From the NCBI RefSeq assembly GCF_035514885.1, contig NZ_DATJCH010000003.1, positions 1 to 64,000 of the forward strand: a stretch of 64,000 bases of DNA. Reading direction: 5' to 3'. Source of the DNA: Albibacterium sp035514885 (GTDB lineage Bacteria; Bacteroidota; Bacteroidia; Sphingobacteriales; Sphingobacteriaceae). Below, in pieces: positions 24,413 to 33,424 of this stretch. How positions within the stretch are numbered: the first letter of the stretch is position 1; each line of letters starts with the position of its first letter. The notes under the pieces are model-generated. The model did not search any database. It was not told the origin of the DNA and worked only from the letters and a program-made list of their open reading frames with translations. The position numbers and the translations under genes were made by a program.

Positions 24413-25294
24413 ATGATTGAACTTCCAGTTATTTCGGCAAACCAATTGCAACGCAAACCCGATTGGCTACGTGTTAAATTACCTGTGGGAAAAGAATATC
24501 GCCATGTGCGTAGTTTGGTTGATACCCACAAACTACATACGATCTGTGAGAGTGGGAACTGTCCGAATATGGGTGAGTGCTGGGGAGCAGGAACAGCTAC
24601 CTTTATGATTTTGGGAAATATTTGTACACGCTCATGCTCCTTTTGCGCGGTAGCTACCGGTAGACCGAAGGCTGTTGATTTAGAAGAGCCGAACCGTGTT
24701 GCTGAATCGGTACGTCTCATGGAAGTAAAACATTGTGTAATTACATCGGTGGATCGTGATGATCTGAAAGACGGAGGATCAACCATCTGGGCAGAAACGA
24801 TCAATGCTATCCGCCGCGAAAGCCCGGGTACGACATTAGAAACTTTAATACCTGACTTCCGAGGGATCTGGGAAAACCTGGAGCGCGTATTAGCCGTTAG
24901 GCCAGAGGTAGTTTCACATAATCTTGAAACGGTACGCCGATTAACTCGCGAAGTACGAATTCAAGCTAAGTACGATCGTAGTTTAGAATGCTTAAGACGT
25001 ATTTCTGAAGCCGGATTGCGTACAAAATCAGGCATTATGCTTGGTTTCGGCGAAACAGAAGAAGATGTTGTTGAAGCAATGAACGACCTATATAACGTTG
25101 GCGTTCATGTATTAACACTAGGTCAATACCTACAACCAAGCAAAAACCATCATCCGGTAGTTGAGTGGATTACTCCTGAACAATTTAAACGCTACCAAGA
25201 AATCGGATTAGAAATCGGATTCAAATATGTAGAGAGTGGACCATTAGTACGCTCGTCATATCATGCAGAAAAACACTTATTTGATATGCAATAA
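24413..25294 (+). CDS. lipA: Lipoyl synthase
   Basis: 293 aa, normal length. LipA is a radical-SAM enzyme that inserts two sulfurs into octanoyl groups on E2 and GcvH proteins to form lipoyl cofactor. The auxiliary [4Fe-4S] cluster motif is CESGNCPNMGECW (C-x4-C-x5-C, about 43-54). The radical-SAM motif is CTRSCSFCAV (C-x3-C-x2-C). The C-terminal family hallmark VRSSYHAEKH provides the serine that ligates the auxiliary cluster. No lipB is adjacent. Transcription converges on the DoxX gene, with a shared hairpin. Confidence 0.97.
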   Translation: MIELPVISANQLQRKPDWLRVKLPVGKEYRHVRSLVDTHKLHTICESGNCPNMGECWGAGTATFMILGNICTRSCSFCAVATGRPKAVDLEEPNRVAESVRLMEVKHCVITSVDRDDLKDGGSTIWAETINAIRRESPGTTLETLIPDFRGIWENLERVLAVRPEVVSHNLETVRRLTREVRIQAKYDRSLECLRRISEAGLRTKSGIMLGFGETEEDVVEAMNDLYNVGVHVLTLGQYLQPSKNHHPVVEWITPEQFKRYQEIGLEIGFKYVESGPLVRSSYHAEKHLFDMQ

Positions 25295-25297
25295 TCC

Positions 25298-25325
25298 GGA
25301 TAAGCGATAATTTTATCGCTTATCC
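25298..25325. terminator. Bidirectional hairpin between lipA and the DoxX gene
   Basis: A 13-bp perfect stem (25298-25310 / 25313-25325) with a 2-nt centre lies between convergent genes and overlaps the last codons of the DoxX gene. Extended T-runs are lacking. Confidence 0.6.
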
Positions 25326-25723
25326 AAACTATATTTACCCGGACCGACAAACATCAACCCAAAGAAAACAACAGCCATCTCAAATGCACGGGAAGCGGTT
25401 GCCATTCCATCGCCGGCAGAAAGATGATAGATGCCTGCCATGATCATCGTAAATAGCAAGAAAATACATGTAGGACGATAGAACAACCCTAACAACAAAA
25501 ACAAACCACCAAGACCCTCAGCAAGTGCTGCCATAAACCCCCAGAAAGTCGGAAAGAAGTGGATATTAATATTGCTCATCGCAGAACCTACCCCAGCCCA
25601 CATTTCAGGTCCGCCTGCCAGTTTAGGGAAACCATGGATAGTTATAAAAAACAATCCTAAACCAATACGCATTAACAGCAATCCAAGATCTTTGTACTTT
25701 CCAAATGATGATAATAAAGCCAT
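25313..25723 (-). CDS. DoxX-family membrane protein
   Basis: 136 aa, with four hydrophobic helices separated by short loops. GLGLFFITIHGFPKLAGG after the first helix and ALAEGLGGLFLLLGLFYRP are typical of DoxX proteins, whose roles vary (quinone-linked or unknown). It is located in the inner membrane. It lies 1 bp after the LD-carboxypeptidase gene on the same strand, so both are probably transcribed together, but no functional link is evident. Confidence 0.85.
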   Translation of the reverse strand: MALLSSFGKYKDLGLLLMRIGLGLFFITIHGFPKLAGGPEMWAGVGSAMSNINIHFFPTFWGFMAALAEGLGGLFLLLGLFYRPTCIFLLFTMIMAGIYHLSAGDGMATASRAFEMAVVFFGLMFVGPGKYSLDKR

Positions 25724-25724
25724 A

Positions 25725-26621
25725 CTATAAATAATTTAATGTAACTGATTTTTCTTGAATCCGCAAAGCTACCCTTTTCCCTAAAACTAATGTCTTATTA
25801 TTGTCAATATGACCTGCAGGAAAATCAGTCGCTACCGGATAGCCGTACTCTTCAACCAAGCCAATAACCATCTCAGGTACAGAGAAACCAAAGCTCGGTT
25901 CCCGATCTTTAAGTGCCGTAAAAGCTCCAACTATCAACCCTTTTAAGTCTTTTAACTTTCCTGCGCGCTTCAACATCCGCAGCATCCTGTCAATAGAATA
26001 ATAGTACTCACCCACATCTTCTATAAAGAGAATCTTACCCGTATAATCCACTTCAGAGATCGACCCCGAGATACTTAATAAGACAGCCAAATTCCCTCCG
26101 GTTAATATACCCTCTCCATAGCCATTCTTATTTTCATACCTGCTAGTATATTGATAGGAAAGCTCCTCACCAAAAAGAGCCTTTCGCAAAGTTTCTAGCG
26201 AAGTTTTAGTTGCATCAGGTATTGTAAGCGGCATTTGTCCATGTACCGTTGCAATTCCAAATAAAGCTTGAATATGGCTATGCAATACGGTAATATCGCT
26301 AAATCCTATAACCCATTTTGGATTACCTGCAAAGGTTGAAAAGTCGATTTGATCAATAATCCGCACGGTTCCATAGCCTCCACGAGCAGCAAAAACAGCT
26401 TTGATAGAACTATCATCAAGCATATTCTGCAAATCAAGTGTACGCAATTCATCATCTCCGGCAAACTGATGAAAGAAGGAATTAACCGATTTACCAACAA
26501 ACACCTCCAATCCCCATGTTTCTAATAACTTTATTGCATCGCTCAAACCTCCCGGAATGTTTCCTGCGGGAGCAACGATCCCTATTTTATCTCTTTTTTT
26601 TAAAAATGGAGGCACTTTCAT
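25725..26621 (-). CDS. LD-carboxypeptidase (peptidase S66)
   Basis: 298 aa. S66 enzymes cut the L-Lys/DAP-D-Ala bond of murein tetrapeptides during wall recycling; some relatives (MccF) inactivate microcin C instead. KIGIVAPAGNIPG opens the fold, AVFAARGGYGTVRIIDQ precedes the nucleophile, and the nucleophilic serine lies in VIGFSDITVLHSHIQ. The catalytic Glu is in KILFIEDVGEYYYSIDRML and the His in FPAGHIDNNKTL. No signal peptide is seen, so it is cytoplasmic as expected. The gene is divergent from metG. Confidence 0.92.
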   Translation of the reverse strand: MKVPPFLKKRDKIGIVAPAGNIPGGLSDAIKLLETWGLEVFVGKSVNSFFHQFAGDDELRTLDLQNMLDDSSIKAVFAARGGYGTVRIIDQIDFSTFAGNPKWVIGFSDITVLHSHIQALFGIATVHGQMPLTIPDATKTSLETLRKALFGEELSYQYTSRYENKNGYGEGILTGGNLAVLLSISGSISEVDYTGKILFIEDVGEYYYSIDRMLRMLKRAGKLKDLKGLIVGAFTALKDREPSFGFSVPEMVIGLVEEYGYPVATDFPAGHIDNNKTLVLGKRVALRIQEKSVTLNYL

Positions 26622-26654
26622 ACGATTATCGGTTTTAGAAACGACAAATTGAAT

Positions 26655-26662
26655 TATCTTTG
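26655..26662 (+). promoter_or_regulatory. -7 element for metG
   Basis: TATCTTTG (TAnnTTTG) lies about 65 bp before the metG TTG start at 26728. Confidence 0.45.
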
Positions 26663-26727
26663 CATAATTAACAAATATCGCACAATTTCCTTATTGCGAT
26701 ATTGCAAAATAACAAAACACCAAGAGA

Positions 26728-28797
26728 TTGAAAGCGCAAGAAACAAAAAGATTTACGATAACATCCGCTTTGCCTTATGCAAACGGCCCCCTTCATATCG
26801 GACATTTAGCAGGAGCTTATATTCCATCTGATATATTTGCACGCTTTCAACGACTTAAAAAACACGATGTTTTGCATGTTTGCGGATCAGACGAACATGG
26901 CGCAGCGATTACCATTAAAGCCAAAAAAGAAGGTAGCACTCCTCAACAAATCGTTGATAAGTATCATCTTCAGATCATGGAAAGCTTTAAAGAATTTGGA
27001 ATTGCTTTCGATATCTATCATCGTACCTCTGCACAAATCCACCATGAACTTTCACAAGAATTTTTCCTAAACCTTTATAACAAAGGAGAATTTATTGAGA
27101 AGACATCAGAACAATACTACGACGAAGATTTTAATCAGTTCCTAGCTGATAGATATATTGTAGGGACTTGCCCTAATTGTCACAGCGAAGGTGCCTATGG
27201 CGACCAATGTGAAAAATGCGGCACTTCCTTAAATCCAACCGATCTAATTAATCCCATCTCTACTTTAAGCGGGAAAGCTCCTGTTTTAAGAGAAACTAAA
27301 CATTGGTACTTACCTCTTGATAAATATCAAGATTTCTTAGAGAAGTGGCTAATTGAAGGTAAGAAAGATATTTTAAAATCGAATGTATTCGGCCAATGTA
27401 GTTCTTGGTTAAAGTCGGGTTTACAAGCTCGTTCAATGACTCGGGATCTAGACTGGGGAGTAGATGTTCCACTAAAAGAAGCCGAAGGTAAAAAGCTTTA
27501 TGTTTGGCTCGATGCTCCTATCGGTTATATCTCTGCTTCCAAACAGTGGGCGCTTGACACTAATAACGATTGGGAAAAGTACTGGAAAATACAAGCGGAT
27601 CCGAAAGATAATGCACATTTAATTCACTTTATTGGAAAAGACAACATTGTTTTTCATTGCATCATCTTTCCGGCGATTTTAAAAGCCCATGGCGATTATA
27701 TCTTGCCTGAAAACATTCCGGCGAATGAATTTTTGAACCTAGAAGGTGACAAACTTTCAACATCCAGGAACCACGCCGTATGGCTGCATGAATACTTAAA
27801 CGAGTTCCCTCAAAGACAAGATGAATTACGCTATGTACTGACTTCTATTTTACCCGAAACATCGGATAGTGAATTCACCTGGAAAGATTTCCAAGCGCGT
27901 ATAAACAACGAGCTGGTTGCTATTTTCGGTAATTTCATTAACCGCGTTATGGTACTTTCTCATATGTATTTTGACGGAAAGGTAATGGAGGCTTCCGCAC
28001 TTACTGAAAACGACCGCAGTGTATTGGAGGAACTTACCCACTATCCTGAGAAAATAGAAAAATCAATAAACGACTACCGTTTCCGCGAAGCATTGTCGCA
28101 TTTCATTAACGTTGCCCGCTTAGGAAATAAATACCTCGCTGAAGAAGAACCTTGGAAGATTATAAAAACTGACGAGGAACGTGTCAAAACCGTTTTAAAC
28201 GTAAGTCTGCAGATAGCTTCTAATTTAGCTACGCTGGCATTGCCATTCTTACCGTTTACTGCCGAGAAGCTCTTCACCATGTTAAACCAACCTCAAAAGG
28301 ATTGGGAACAAGCTGGAAAAGCTAACTTATTACAGCCAGGCCATCAACTAGGGGAAGTACAATTACTTTTCGAAAAGATTACTGATGAACAAGTACAATT
28401 CCAACTGGATAAACTTGCTCAGGCAAAAATTGATAATCAACCAGCAAAAAGTGAAGTAAGTCCGGTGAAATCCAACATCAGCTTTGATGACTTTTCAGCA
28501 ATGGATATCCGCACAGGAAAGATCATTGCAGCAGAGAAGGTTGCTAAAACCAAGAAATTGCTAAAATTAACCATCGATACCGGAATTGATGAACGTACAG
28601 TCGTATCAGGAATTGCAGAATTCTACCAACCCGACGAAATCATCGGAAAGCAAGTATCCATCTTGGTGAACCTCGAGCCTCGTGCTATTAAAGGAATCCA
28701 ATCGCAAGGAATGATTCTAATGGCTGAAGACAGCAATGGAAAATTAAGCTTCGTTGCTCCACTTGATGATATCAACCCGGGTAGCACCATCCGATAA
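26728..28797 (+). CDS. metG: Methionyl-tRNA synthetase with C-terminal tRNA-binding domain
   Basis: 689 aa from TTG 26728, which gives the usual short lead-in to TITSALPYANGPLHIGHL (HIGH motif). The zinc knuckle is CPNCHSEGAYGDQCEKCG (about 150-168). The second ATP signature is DKLSTS, the KMSKS variant common in Bacteroidota. The anticodon-binding helical domain follows to about 560. An EMAPII/Trbp111-like OB domain (about 580-689, MDIRTGKIIAAEKV) forms the dimer and binds tRNA. It charges tRNA-Met, one of which is at 5976-6049. The start codon is not ATG; no in-frame ATG precedes the conserved region. Confidence 0.96.
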   Translation: MKAQETKRFTITSALPYANGPLHIGHLAGAYIPSDIFARFQRLKKHDVLHVCGSDEHGAAITIKAKKEGSTPQQIVDKYHLQIMESFKEFGIAFDIYHRTSAQIHHELSQEFFLNLYNKGEFIEKTSEQYYDEDFNQFLADRYIVGTCPNCHSEGAYGDQCEKCGTSLNPTDLINPISTLSGKAPVLRETKHWYLPLDKYQDFLEKWLIEGKKDILKSNVFGQCSSWLKSGLQARSMTRDLDWGVDVPLKEAEGKKLYVWLDAPIGYISASKQWALDTNNDWEKYWKIQADPKDNAHLIHFIGKDNIVFHCIIFPAILKAHGDYILPENIPANEFLNLEGDKLSTSRNHAVWLHEYLNEFPQRQDELRYVLTSILPETSDSEFTWKDFQARINNELVAIFGNFINRVMVLSHMYFDGKVMEASALTENDRSVLEELTHYPEKIEKSINDYRFREALSHFINVARLGNKYLAEEEPWKIIKTDEERVKTVLNVSLQIASNLATLALPFLPFTAEKLFTMLNQPQKDWEQAGKANLLQPGHQLGEVQLLFEKITDEQVQFQLDKLAQAKIDNQPAKSEVSPVKSNISFDDFSAMDIRTGKIIAAEKVAKTKKLLKLTIDTGIDERTVVSGIAEFYQPDEIIGKQVSILVNLEPRAIKGIQSQGMILMAEDSNGKLSFVAPLDDINPGSTIR

Positions 28798-28920
28798 ATT
28801 CTATTATTCAACTTATTTTTTAACCGCAATAAGCGGCATGGAATTGCTCTGTTCTTTTTTTACAACATAGCTTATGGCCCTGCGTGTTTTATCCGAATCT
28901 CTTTAAATTCTCGATTTACT

Positions 28921-29018
28921 CAAACAGGGGTCAAACAGGGATCAAACAGGGACCAAACAGGGGTAAGACTCGCAAATTACCCCTGCTTGAACCCTGTTTG
29001 CTCCTTGTCTTGTCCCTT
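28921..29018. repeat. Inverted array of 11-bp repeats (CAAACAGGGRY x4, then CCCTG-type x4)
   Basis: Four head-to-tail 11-bp units begin at 28921, 28932, 28943 and 28954 (CAAACAGGGGT, CAAACAGGGAT, CAAACAGGGAC, CAAACAGGGGT). Four units in the opposite sense follow, with CCCTG-like cores at 28981, 28992, 29003 and 29014, also at 11-bp steps. The innermost pair forms a 13-bp stem with one mismatch around a 10-nt loop. Similarity decays outward. It lies in the 390-bp gap between metG and frr, which otherwise holds only the terminator at 29127. Confidence 0.8.
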
Positions 29019-29126
29019 AATAGTTCATGTAGAGCTAATGCAAGTCTATACTCAATTAGATTGAATTTTACTGGCGCTAATAATTACAAAACTCCTTGAA
29101 AAGAGAATAAATCAGGAATTATTCAA

Positions 29127-29166
29127 ACAAAAAAGAGGATGCTCTTTCGAACATCCTCTTTTTTGT
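29127..29166. terminator. Bidirectional terminator between metG and frr
   Basis: A 15-bp perfect stem (29127-29141 / 29152-29166) has A-run and T-run flanks, so it can terminate frr on the minus strand and metG on the plus strand. Confidence 0.85.
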
Positions 29167-29186
29167 CAATAGAATTAATTTATTAT

Positions 29187-29750
29187 TTATACCGTCATGA
29201 TATCTTGCTCTTTCAATTCGGCAAGCTTATCAACTTTAGCAATATATTTATCCGTTAATTTTTGAACTTCTGCTTCTCCATCTTTTATTTCATCTTCAGA
29301 AGCTCCATCATTTTTTAATTTCCTTAATTGCTCATTTCCATCTTTACGAAGATTTCTAACAGCAATACGTCCTTTTTCTGCTTCATCTTTCACTTTCTTA
29401 ACTAAATCTCTTCTACGTTCTTCAGTTAAAGCCGGAATTAATAAACGGATAACATTACCATCATTTTGAGGATTAAGACCGATGTTTGAATCTATAATTG
29501 CCTTTTCAATCGTTTGAAGAAGATTCTTCTCCCAAGGTTGTATAACAAGTGTGCGTGCATCGGGTGTATTGATGGTAGCAACTTGCGACAAAGGAGATGC
29601 GGCTCCATAATAATCAATATATATACCATCAAGCATAGATGGCATTGCTTTTCCAGCACGTATCTTAGTTAGTTCATTGTCTGCGAAAGACACGGCCTTT
29701 TCCATACTTTCAGCCGTATCGTCCAGTTGTAATTTTATGAGGTCGTTCAT
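29187..29750 (-). CDS. frr: Ribosome recycling factor
   Basis: 187 aa, normal length. RRF splits post-termination 70S ribosomes together with EF-G. The sequence shows ELTKIRAGKAMPSMLDGI (helix of domain I and the conserved R-x-G-x-A), a middle domain with VATINTPDARTLVIQPWEK, and a C-terminal helix with LTEERRRDLVKKVKDEAEKGR and VRNLRKDGNEQLRKLK. The protein is cytoplasmic. It follows pyrH on the minus strand after 45 bp, the conserved pyrH-frr order. Confidence 0.97.
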   Translation of the reverse strand: MNDLIKLQLDDTAESMEKAVSFADNELTKIRAGKAMPSMLDGIYIDYYGAASPLSQVATINTPDARTLVIQPWEKNLLQTIEKAIIDSNIGLNPQNDGNVIRLLIPALTEERRRDLVKKVKDEAEKGRIAVRNLRKDGNEQLRKLKNDGASEDEIKDGEAEVQKLTDKYIAKVDKLAELKEQDIMTV

Positions 29751-29795
29751 GGGTATCTAATTTAAAATCAAAAATAGTATTTTTTCCAAGAAGTA

Positions 29796-30500
29796 TTATC
29801 TCACCAAGGTTCCAATAGTTTCTCCTTGTACCAACTTTAAGAAATTCCCTTCTTTATTCATATCAAAAACAATAATTGGTAGGTTATTCTCATGGCAAAG
29901 AGTAAAAGCGGTCATATCCATTACACTTAAACCCCGGTCATATATATCTTGAAAACTTAATTCTTCAAAACGAGTGGCTGTTGCATCTTTTAGAGGATCT
30001 GCAGTATAGATACCATCAACACGAGTTCCTTTTAAAACAACGTCGGCATTGATTTCAATTGCACGTAAAGATGCTGCTGTATCGGTTGTAAAATAAGGGT
30101 TACCAGTACCCGCACCGAAAATAACCACACGGCCTTTCTCTAAATGACGAACCGCTCTTCTACGAATAAAAGGCTCGCAAATCTGCTCCATTTTAATGGC
30201 GGTCAGCAAGCGGGTCTTTAATTCTACTTTCTCTAAGGCATCTTGTAAAGCCATGGAGTTAATAACTGTTGCTAGCATTCCCATATAGTCTGCCTGCACC
30301 CTATCCATTCCAGACTTTTCAGCACTTAAACCGCGATAAATATTTCCACCGCCAATAACAATGGCAATCTCAACGCCTTCATTGTGCACATTTTTAATCT
30401 CACGAGCATATTGGGCTACCCGATCTATATCAATTCCATAATTTTTCTCACCCATCAGGGCTTCTCCACTAAGTTTTAATAAGATGCGTTTGTATTTCAT
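29796..30500 (-). CDS. pyrH: UMP kinase
   Basis: 234 aa, normal length. The hexameric amino-acid-kinase-fold enzyme phosphorylates UMP to UDP for RNA and nucleotide-sugar synthesis. ILLKLSGEALMG and IAIVIGGGNIYRG bind phosphates, GTGNPYFTTDTAASLRA binds UMP, and LKGTRVDGIYTADP is the nucleotide-binding region. GTP activation and UTP inhibition are family traits and are not visible here. The gene is paired with frr. Confidence 0.97.
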   Translation of the reverse strand: MKYKRILLKLSGEALMGEKNYGIDIDRVAQYAREIKNVHNEGVEIAIVIGGGNIYRGLSAEKSGMDRVQADYMGMLATVINSMALQDALEKVELKTRLLTAIKMEQICEPFIRRRAVRHLEKGRVVIFGAGTGNPYFTTDTAASLRAIEINADVVLKGTRVDGIYTADPLKDATATRFEELSFQDIYDRGLSVMDMTAFTLCHENNLPIIVFDMNKEGNFLKLVQGETIGTLVR

Positions 30501-30620
30501 TGTGTTTTCCGAATGTTGAAGAAGTATTACTATTCAGGCGTCAAAGGTAAGCCATTTTTTTAAATACCTCGGCTGTCTTTACAATTACACAGCTAATTAT
30601 TTACGATTATCTTTTAAAAC

Positions 30621-30650
30621 AAAAAAAGAGGCACTATAAACAGTGCCTCT
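30621..30650 (-). terminator. Intrinsic terminator of asd
   Basis: A 9-bp stem AGAGGCACT (30627-30635) / AGTGCCTCT (30642-30650) is followed on the minus strand by a T-run (30621-30626). It lies 20 bp past the asd stop. Confidence 0.88.
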
Positions 30651-30669
30651 CCATAATTATCGAATTCTA

Positions 30670-31659
30670 TTAAACTAATTTATTCTCTACCAGGTATTCA
30701 GCAACCTGTACAGCATTGGTTGCTGCACCTTTACGTAAGTTATCAGCGACTACCCATAAGTTCAAAGTATTGTCTTGAGTTTCATCGCGACGGATTCTAC
30801 CAACAAAAACTTCGTCTTTCTCATGTGCATCCAATGGCATTGGGTACTTCTGATTTGCAGGATCATCAACTACAACCACTCCTGATTGTTGCGAAAGGAT
30901 ACTGCGTACTTCGTTTAAATCGAAATCATTCTCAAACTCAATGTTGATAGACTCTGAGTGACCTCCCATTACAGGAATACGTACCGTAGTAGCAGTTACA
31001 CGGATAGCATCATCACCCATAATCTTATTGGTTTCCTGAATCATCTTCATTTCCTCCTTAGTATATCCGTTCTCTACAAACACATCGATTTGAGGTATTA
31101 CGTTCAAATCGATTTTGTATGGATATGCTTTTTCTCCTTCTATACCTGCACGCTCATCATTTAATTGTGAAACGGCTTTAACACCTGTACCGGTAACCGA
31201 CTGATAGGTAGAAACAACGACTCTTTTAATTTTATATTTATCATGCAAAGGCTTTAATACTACTACCATTTGAATGGTAGAGCAATTTGGATTTGCGATA
31301 ATACGATCGTCTGCAGTTAATACCGAAGCATTAACTTCAGGGACGATTAGTTTTTTTGAAGGATCCATACGCCACGCAGAAGAATTATCAACTACAATGG
31401 TTCCTGTCTCTGCAAATTTAGGGGCAAATTCTGTTGAAGTTGAGCCTCCAGCTGAGAATAGAGCGATTTCCGGTTTTAATGCAATTGCTTCATCTACAGT
31501 GACTACCTTATACTTATTCCCCTTGAAACTAATTTCCTTACCCTTACTTCTTTCTGAAGCAACGGGAATCAATTCAGTAACCGGGAAGTTTCGTTCCTCT
31601 AGTACTCTTAAAATCATAGATCCAACCAGACCTGTAGCACCAACAACTGCAACTTTCAT
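30670..31659 (-). CDS. asd: Aspartate-semialdehyde dehydrogenase
   Basis: 329 aa. This enzyme reduces aspartyl phosphate with NADPH in the lysine/DAP, threonine and methionine pathway. The Rossmann start is VAVVGATGLVGSMILRVLEER. The catalytic Cys is in IANPNCSTIQMVVVLKPL (about 130), and active-site residues appear in VSTYQSVTGTGVKAV and MGGHSESINIEFE. dapF, a later enzyme in DAP synthesis, lies at 57812-58603. The gene appears monocistronic, with its own terminator downstream and a -7 element at 31728-31735. Confidence 0.97.
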   Translation of the reverse strand: MKVAVVGATGLVGSMILRVLEERNFPVTELIPVASERSKGKEISFKGNKYKVVTVDEAIALKPEIALFSAGGSTSTEFAPKFAETGTIVVDNSSAWRMDPSKKLIVPEVNASVLTADDRIIANPNCSTIQMVVVLKPLHDKYKIKRVVVSTYQSVTGTGVKAVSQLNDERAGIEGEKAYPYKIDLNVIPQIDVFVENGYTKEEMKMIQETNKIMGDDAIRVTATTVRIPVMGGHSESINIEFENDFDLNEVRSILSQQSGVVVVDDPANQKYPMPLDAHEKDEVFVGRIRRDETQDNTLNLWVVADNLRKGAATNAVQVAEYLVENKLV

Positions 31660-31727
31660 TTTTTTAAATTTTACTTTAATTAATTATTAATATTTATATC
31701 AAAAGGTATATAAAACACGCGAAAGTA

Positions 31728-31735
31728 CAAAAATA
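31728..31735 (-). promoter_or_regulatory. -7 element for asd
   Basis: The minus strand reads TATTTTTG (TAnnTTTG), about 69 bp before the asd ATG at 31659. Confidence 0.45.
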
Positions 31736-31781
31736 TTGCCTATTTATAGCGAGGCTCTAAAATATTTACAACATTCAAACA

Positions 31782-33320
31782 TTAACCCGCCCAGCTCTCA
31801 CGATCCAGCGAACGGTATTGGATGGCTTCTGCCAGATGCTCATTCTCAATATCTTTGCTTCCTTCTAAATCAGCAATGGTTCTGGAGACTTTTAATATCC
31901 GATTATAAGCGCGAGCCGATAATCCGAGTCTTTCCATTGCCGACTTAAGCAAAGCTTGTCCGGATGCTGAAACCTGGCAGATTTCGCGAACCATCCGATC
32001 TTCCATTTGTGCATTACAATGCACTTCCTGGTGAGCTATAAAACGATCTGATTGCTTTTCACGTGCTTCAATTACCCGCTCTCTTACAGTTGCACTATTC
32101 TCAGATTGTCCGCTTAAGCTTAGTTCATTAAAATCTACCGGCGTAACTTCTATGTGTAGATCGATACGATCTAATAAAGGGCCGGAAATCTTACTAAGAT
32201 ATTTTTGAACAATGCCAGGCGAACAAATGCAATCTTTCTCAGGATGGTTATAATAGCCGCACGGACAAGGATTCATGGAAGCAATCAACATAAAGCTAGC
32301 GGGATAGTCGACCGTTAATCGTGCTCTTGAAATGGTAATTTTTCGTTCTTCCAAAGGTTGCCGCATAACTTCCAGAACTGATCGCTTAAACTCGGGCATT
32401 TCATCTAGAAACAATACTCCATGATGTGCCAACGATATCTCACCCGGCTGAGGGTTAGCTCCTCCGCCAACCAGAGCAACATCGCTAATGGTGTGATGAG
32501 GAGAACGAAACGGTCGGACGGTCATTAAGGATTCTGTTGCAGCTAACCTGCCGGCTACTGAATGAATTTTAGTAGTTTCGAGAGACTCATGCAAGTTCAA
32601 AGGTGGGAGGATTGTCGGCAAACGCTTCGCCAACATGGTTTTTCCAGATCCAGGAGGACCGATTAATATAACGTTATGACCACCTGCGGCAGCTATTTCT
32701 AAAGCTCTTTTAATATTAGCCTGACCGCTAACATCGGAGAAATCGCTTTCGTAGTTATTAATATTCTTCTGAAACTCTTTCCTTGGATCTACATAAGTCT
32801 CCTCAAGGGGCATTTTACCATCAATAAACGAGATTACTTCTGCAATATTTTCAACACCATACACCTGAAGATCACTAACAATAGCAGCTTCCCGTGCATT
32901 GTCTTCTGGCAGAATAAGTCCTTTAAAACCATCTTGTTTTGCTTGAATGGCTATTGGCAAGGCTCCTTTAATGGGTTGGATTCCTCCGTCCAGAGAAAGT
33001 TCACCAAGTATTAAAAAATCATTGAGTTTTTCTGTCTGTAGTTGACCGGAAGCCCCTAAAATTGCAAGTGCTATGGCAAGATCATAGGCCGATCCTTCTT
33101 TTCGAATATCCGCAGGGGCTAAGTTAACTACGATTTTTTGTCGGGGCATTCGAAAACCCGCAGACTGTATAGCACTTTCTATCCGTTGAAGACTTTCCTT
33201 GATGGCACTATCGGGTAAACCAACAATATAATATTTGGTACCCGAAGTAACTTTTACCTCAACCGTAACGGTTATTGATTCAATGCCATAAACAGAGCTA
33301 GCATAGGTTTTAACAAGCAT
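31782..33320 (-). CDS. YifB/ComM-family Mg-chelatase-like AAA+ ATPase
   Basis: 512 aa. An N-terminal Lon-C/S5-like domain (about 1-170, with KIVVNLAPADIRKEGSAYDL) precedes an AAA+ module: Walker A is ILIGPPGSGKTMLAKRLP (about 215), Walker B is GVLFLDEMPEFKRSVLEVMRQPLEER. The MCM-like lid follows, with the Cys-rich NPCPCGYYNHPEKDCICS typical of the family. ComM is a branch-migration helicase used in natural transformation; many homologues are in non-competent species, so the role here is uncertain. No competence gene lies beside it. Confidence 0.9.
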   Translation of the reverse strand: MLVKTYASSVYGIESITVTVEVKVTSGTKYYIVGLPDSAIKESLQRIESAIQSAGFRMPRQKIVVNLAPADIRKEGSAYDLAIALAILGASGQLQTEKLNDFLILGELSLDGGIQPIKGALPIAIQAKQDGFKGLILPEDNAREAAIVSDLQVYGVENIAEVISFIDGKMPLEETYVDPRKEFQKNINNYESDFSDVSGQANIKRALEIAAAGGHNVILIGPPGSGKTMLAKRLPTILPPLNLHESLETTKIHSVAGRLAATESLMTVRPFRSPHHTISDVALVGGGANPQPGEISLAHHGVLFLDEMPEFKRSVLEVMRQPLEERKITISRARLTVDYPASFMLIASMNPCPCGYYNHPEKDCICSPGIVQKYLSKISGPLLDRIDLHIEVTPVDFNELSLSGQSENSATVRERVIEAREKQSDRFIAHQEVHCNAQMEDRMVREICQVSASGQALLKSAMERLGLSARAYNRILKVSRTIADLEGSKDIENEHLAEAIQYRSLDRESWAG

Positions 33321-33424
33321 ACAAACGTTTTTCCCTAATATAGAGAAGAAAACATAGATAAGCGAAACCTACTGCAAGAGACGCAGTTAATTAGTACTTT
33401 ATAGCAATAATTGAAAATTGTATA

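Noticed and set aside
28921..29018. CRISPR array
   Set aside because: The repeats abut at 11-bp steps with no unique spacers and no cas genes are present.
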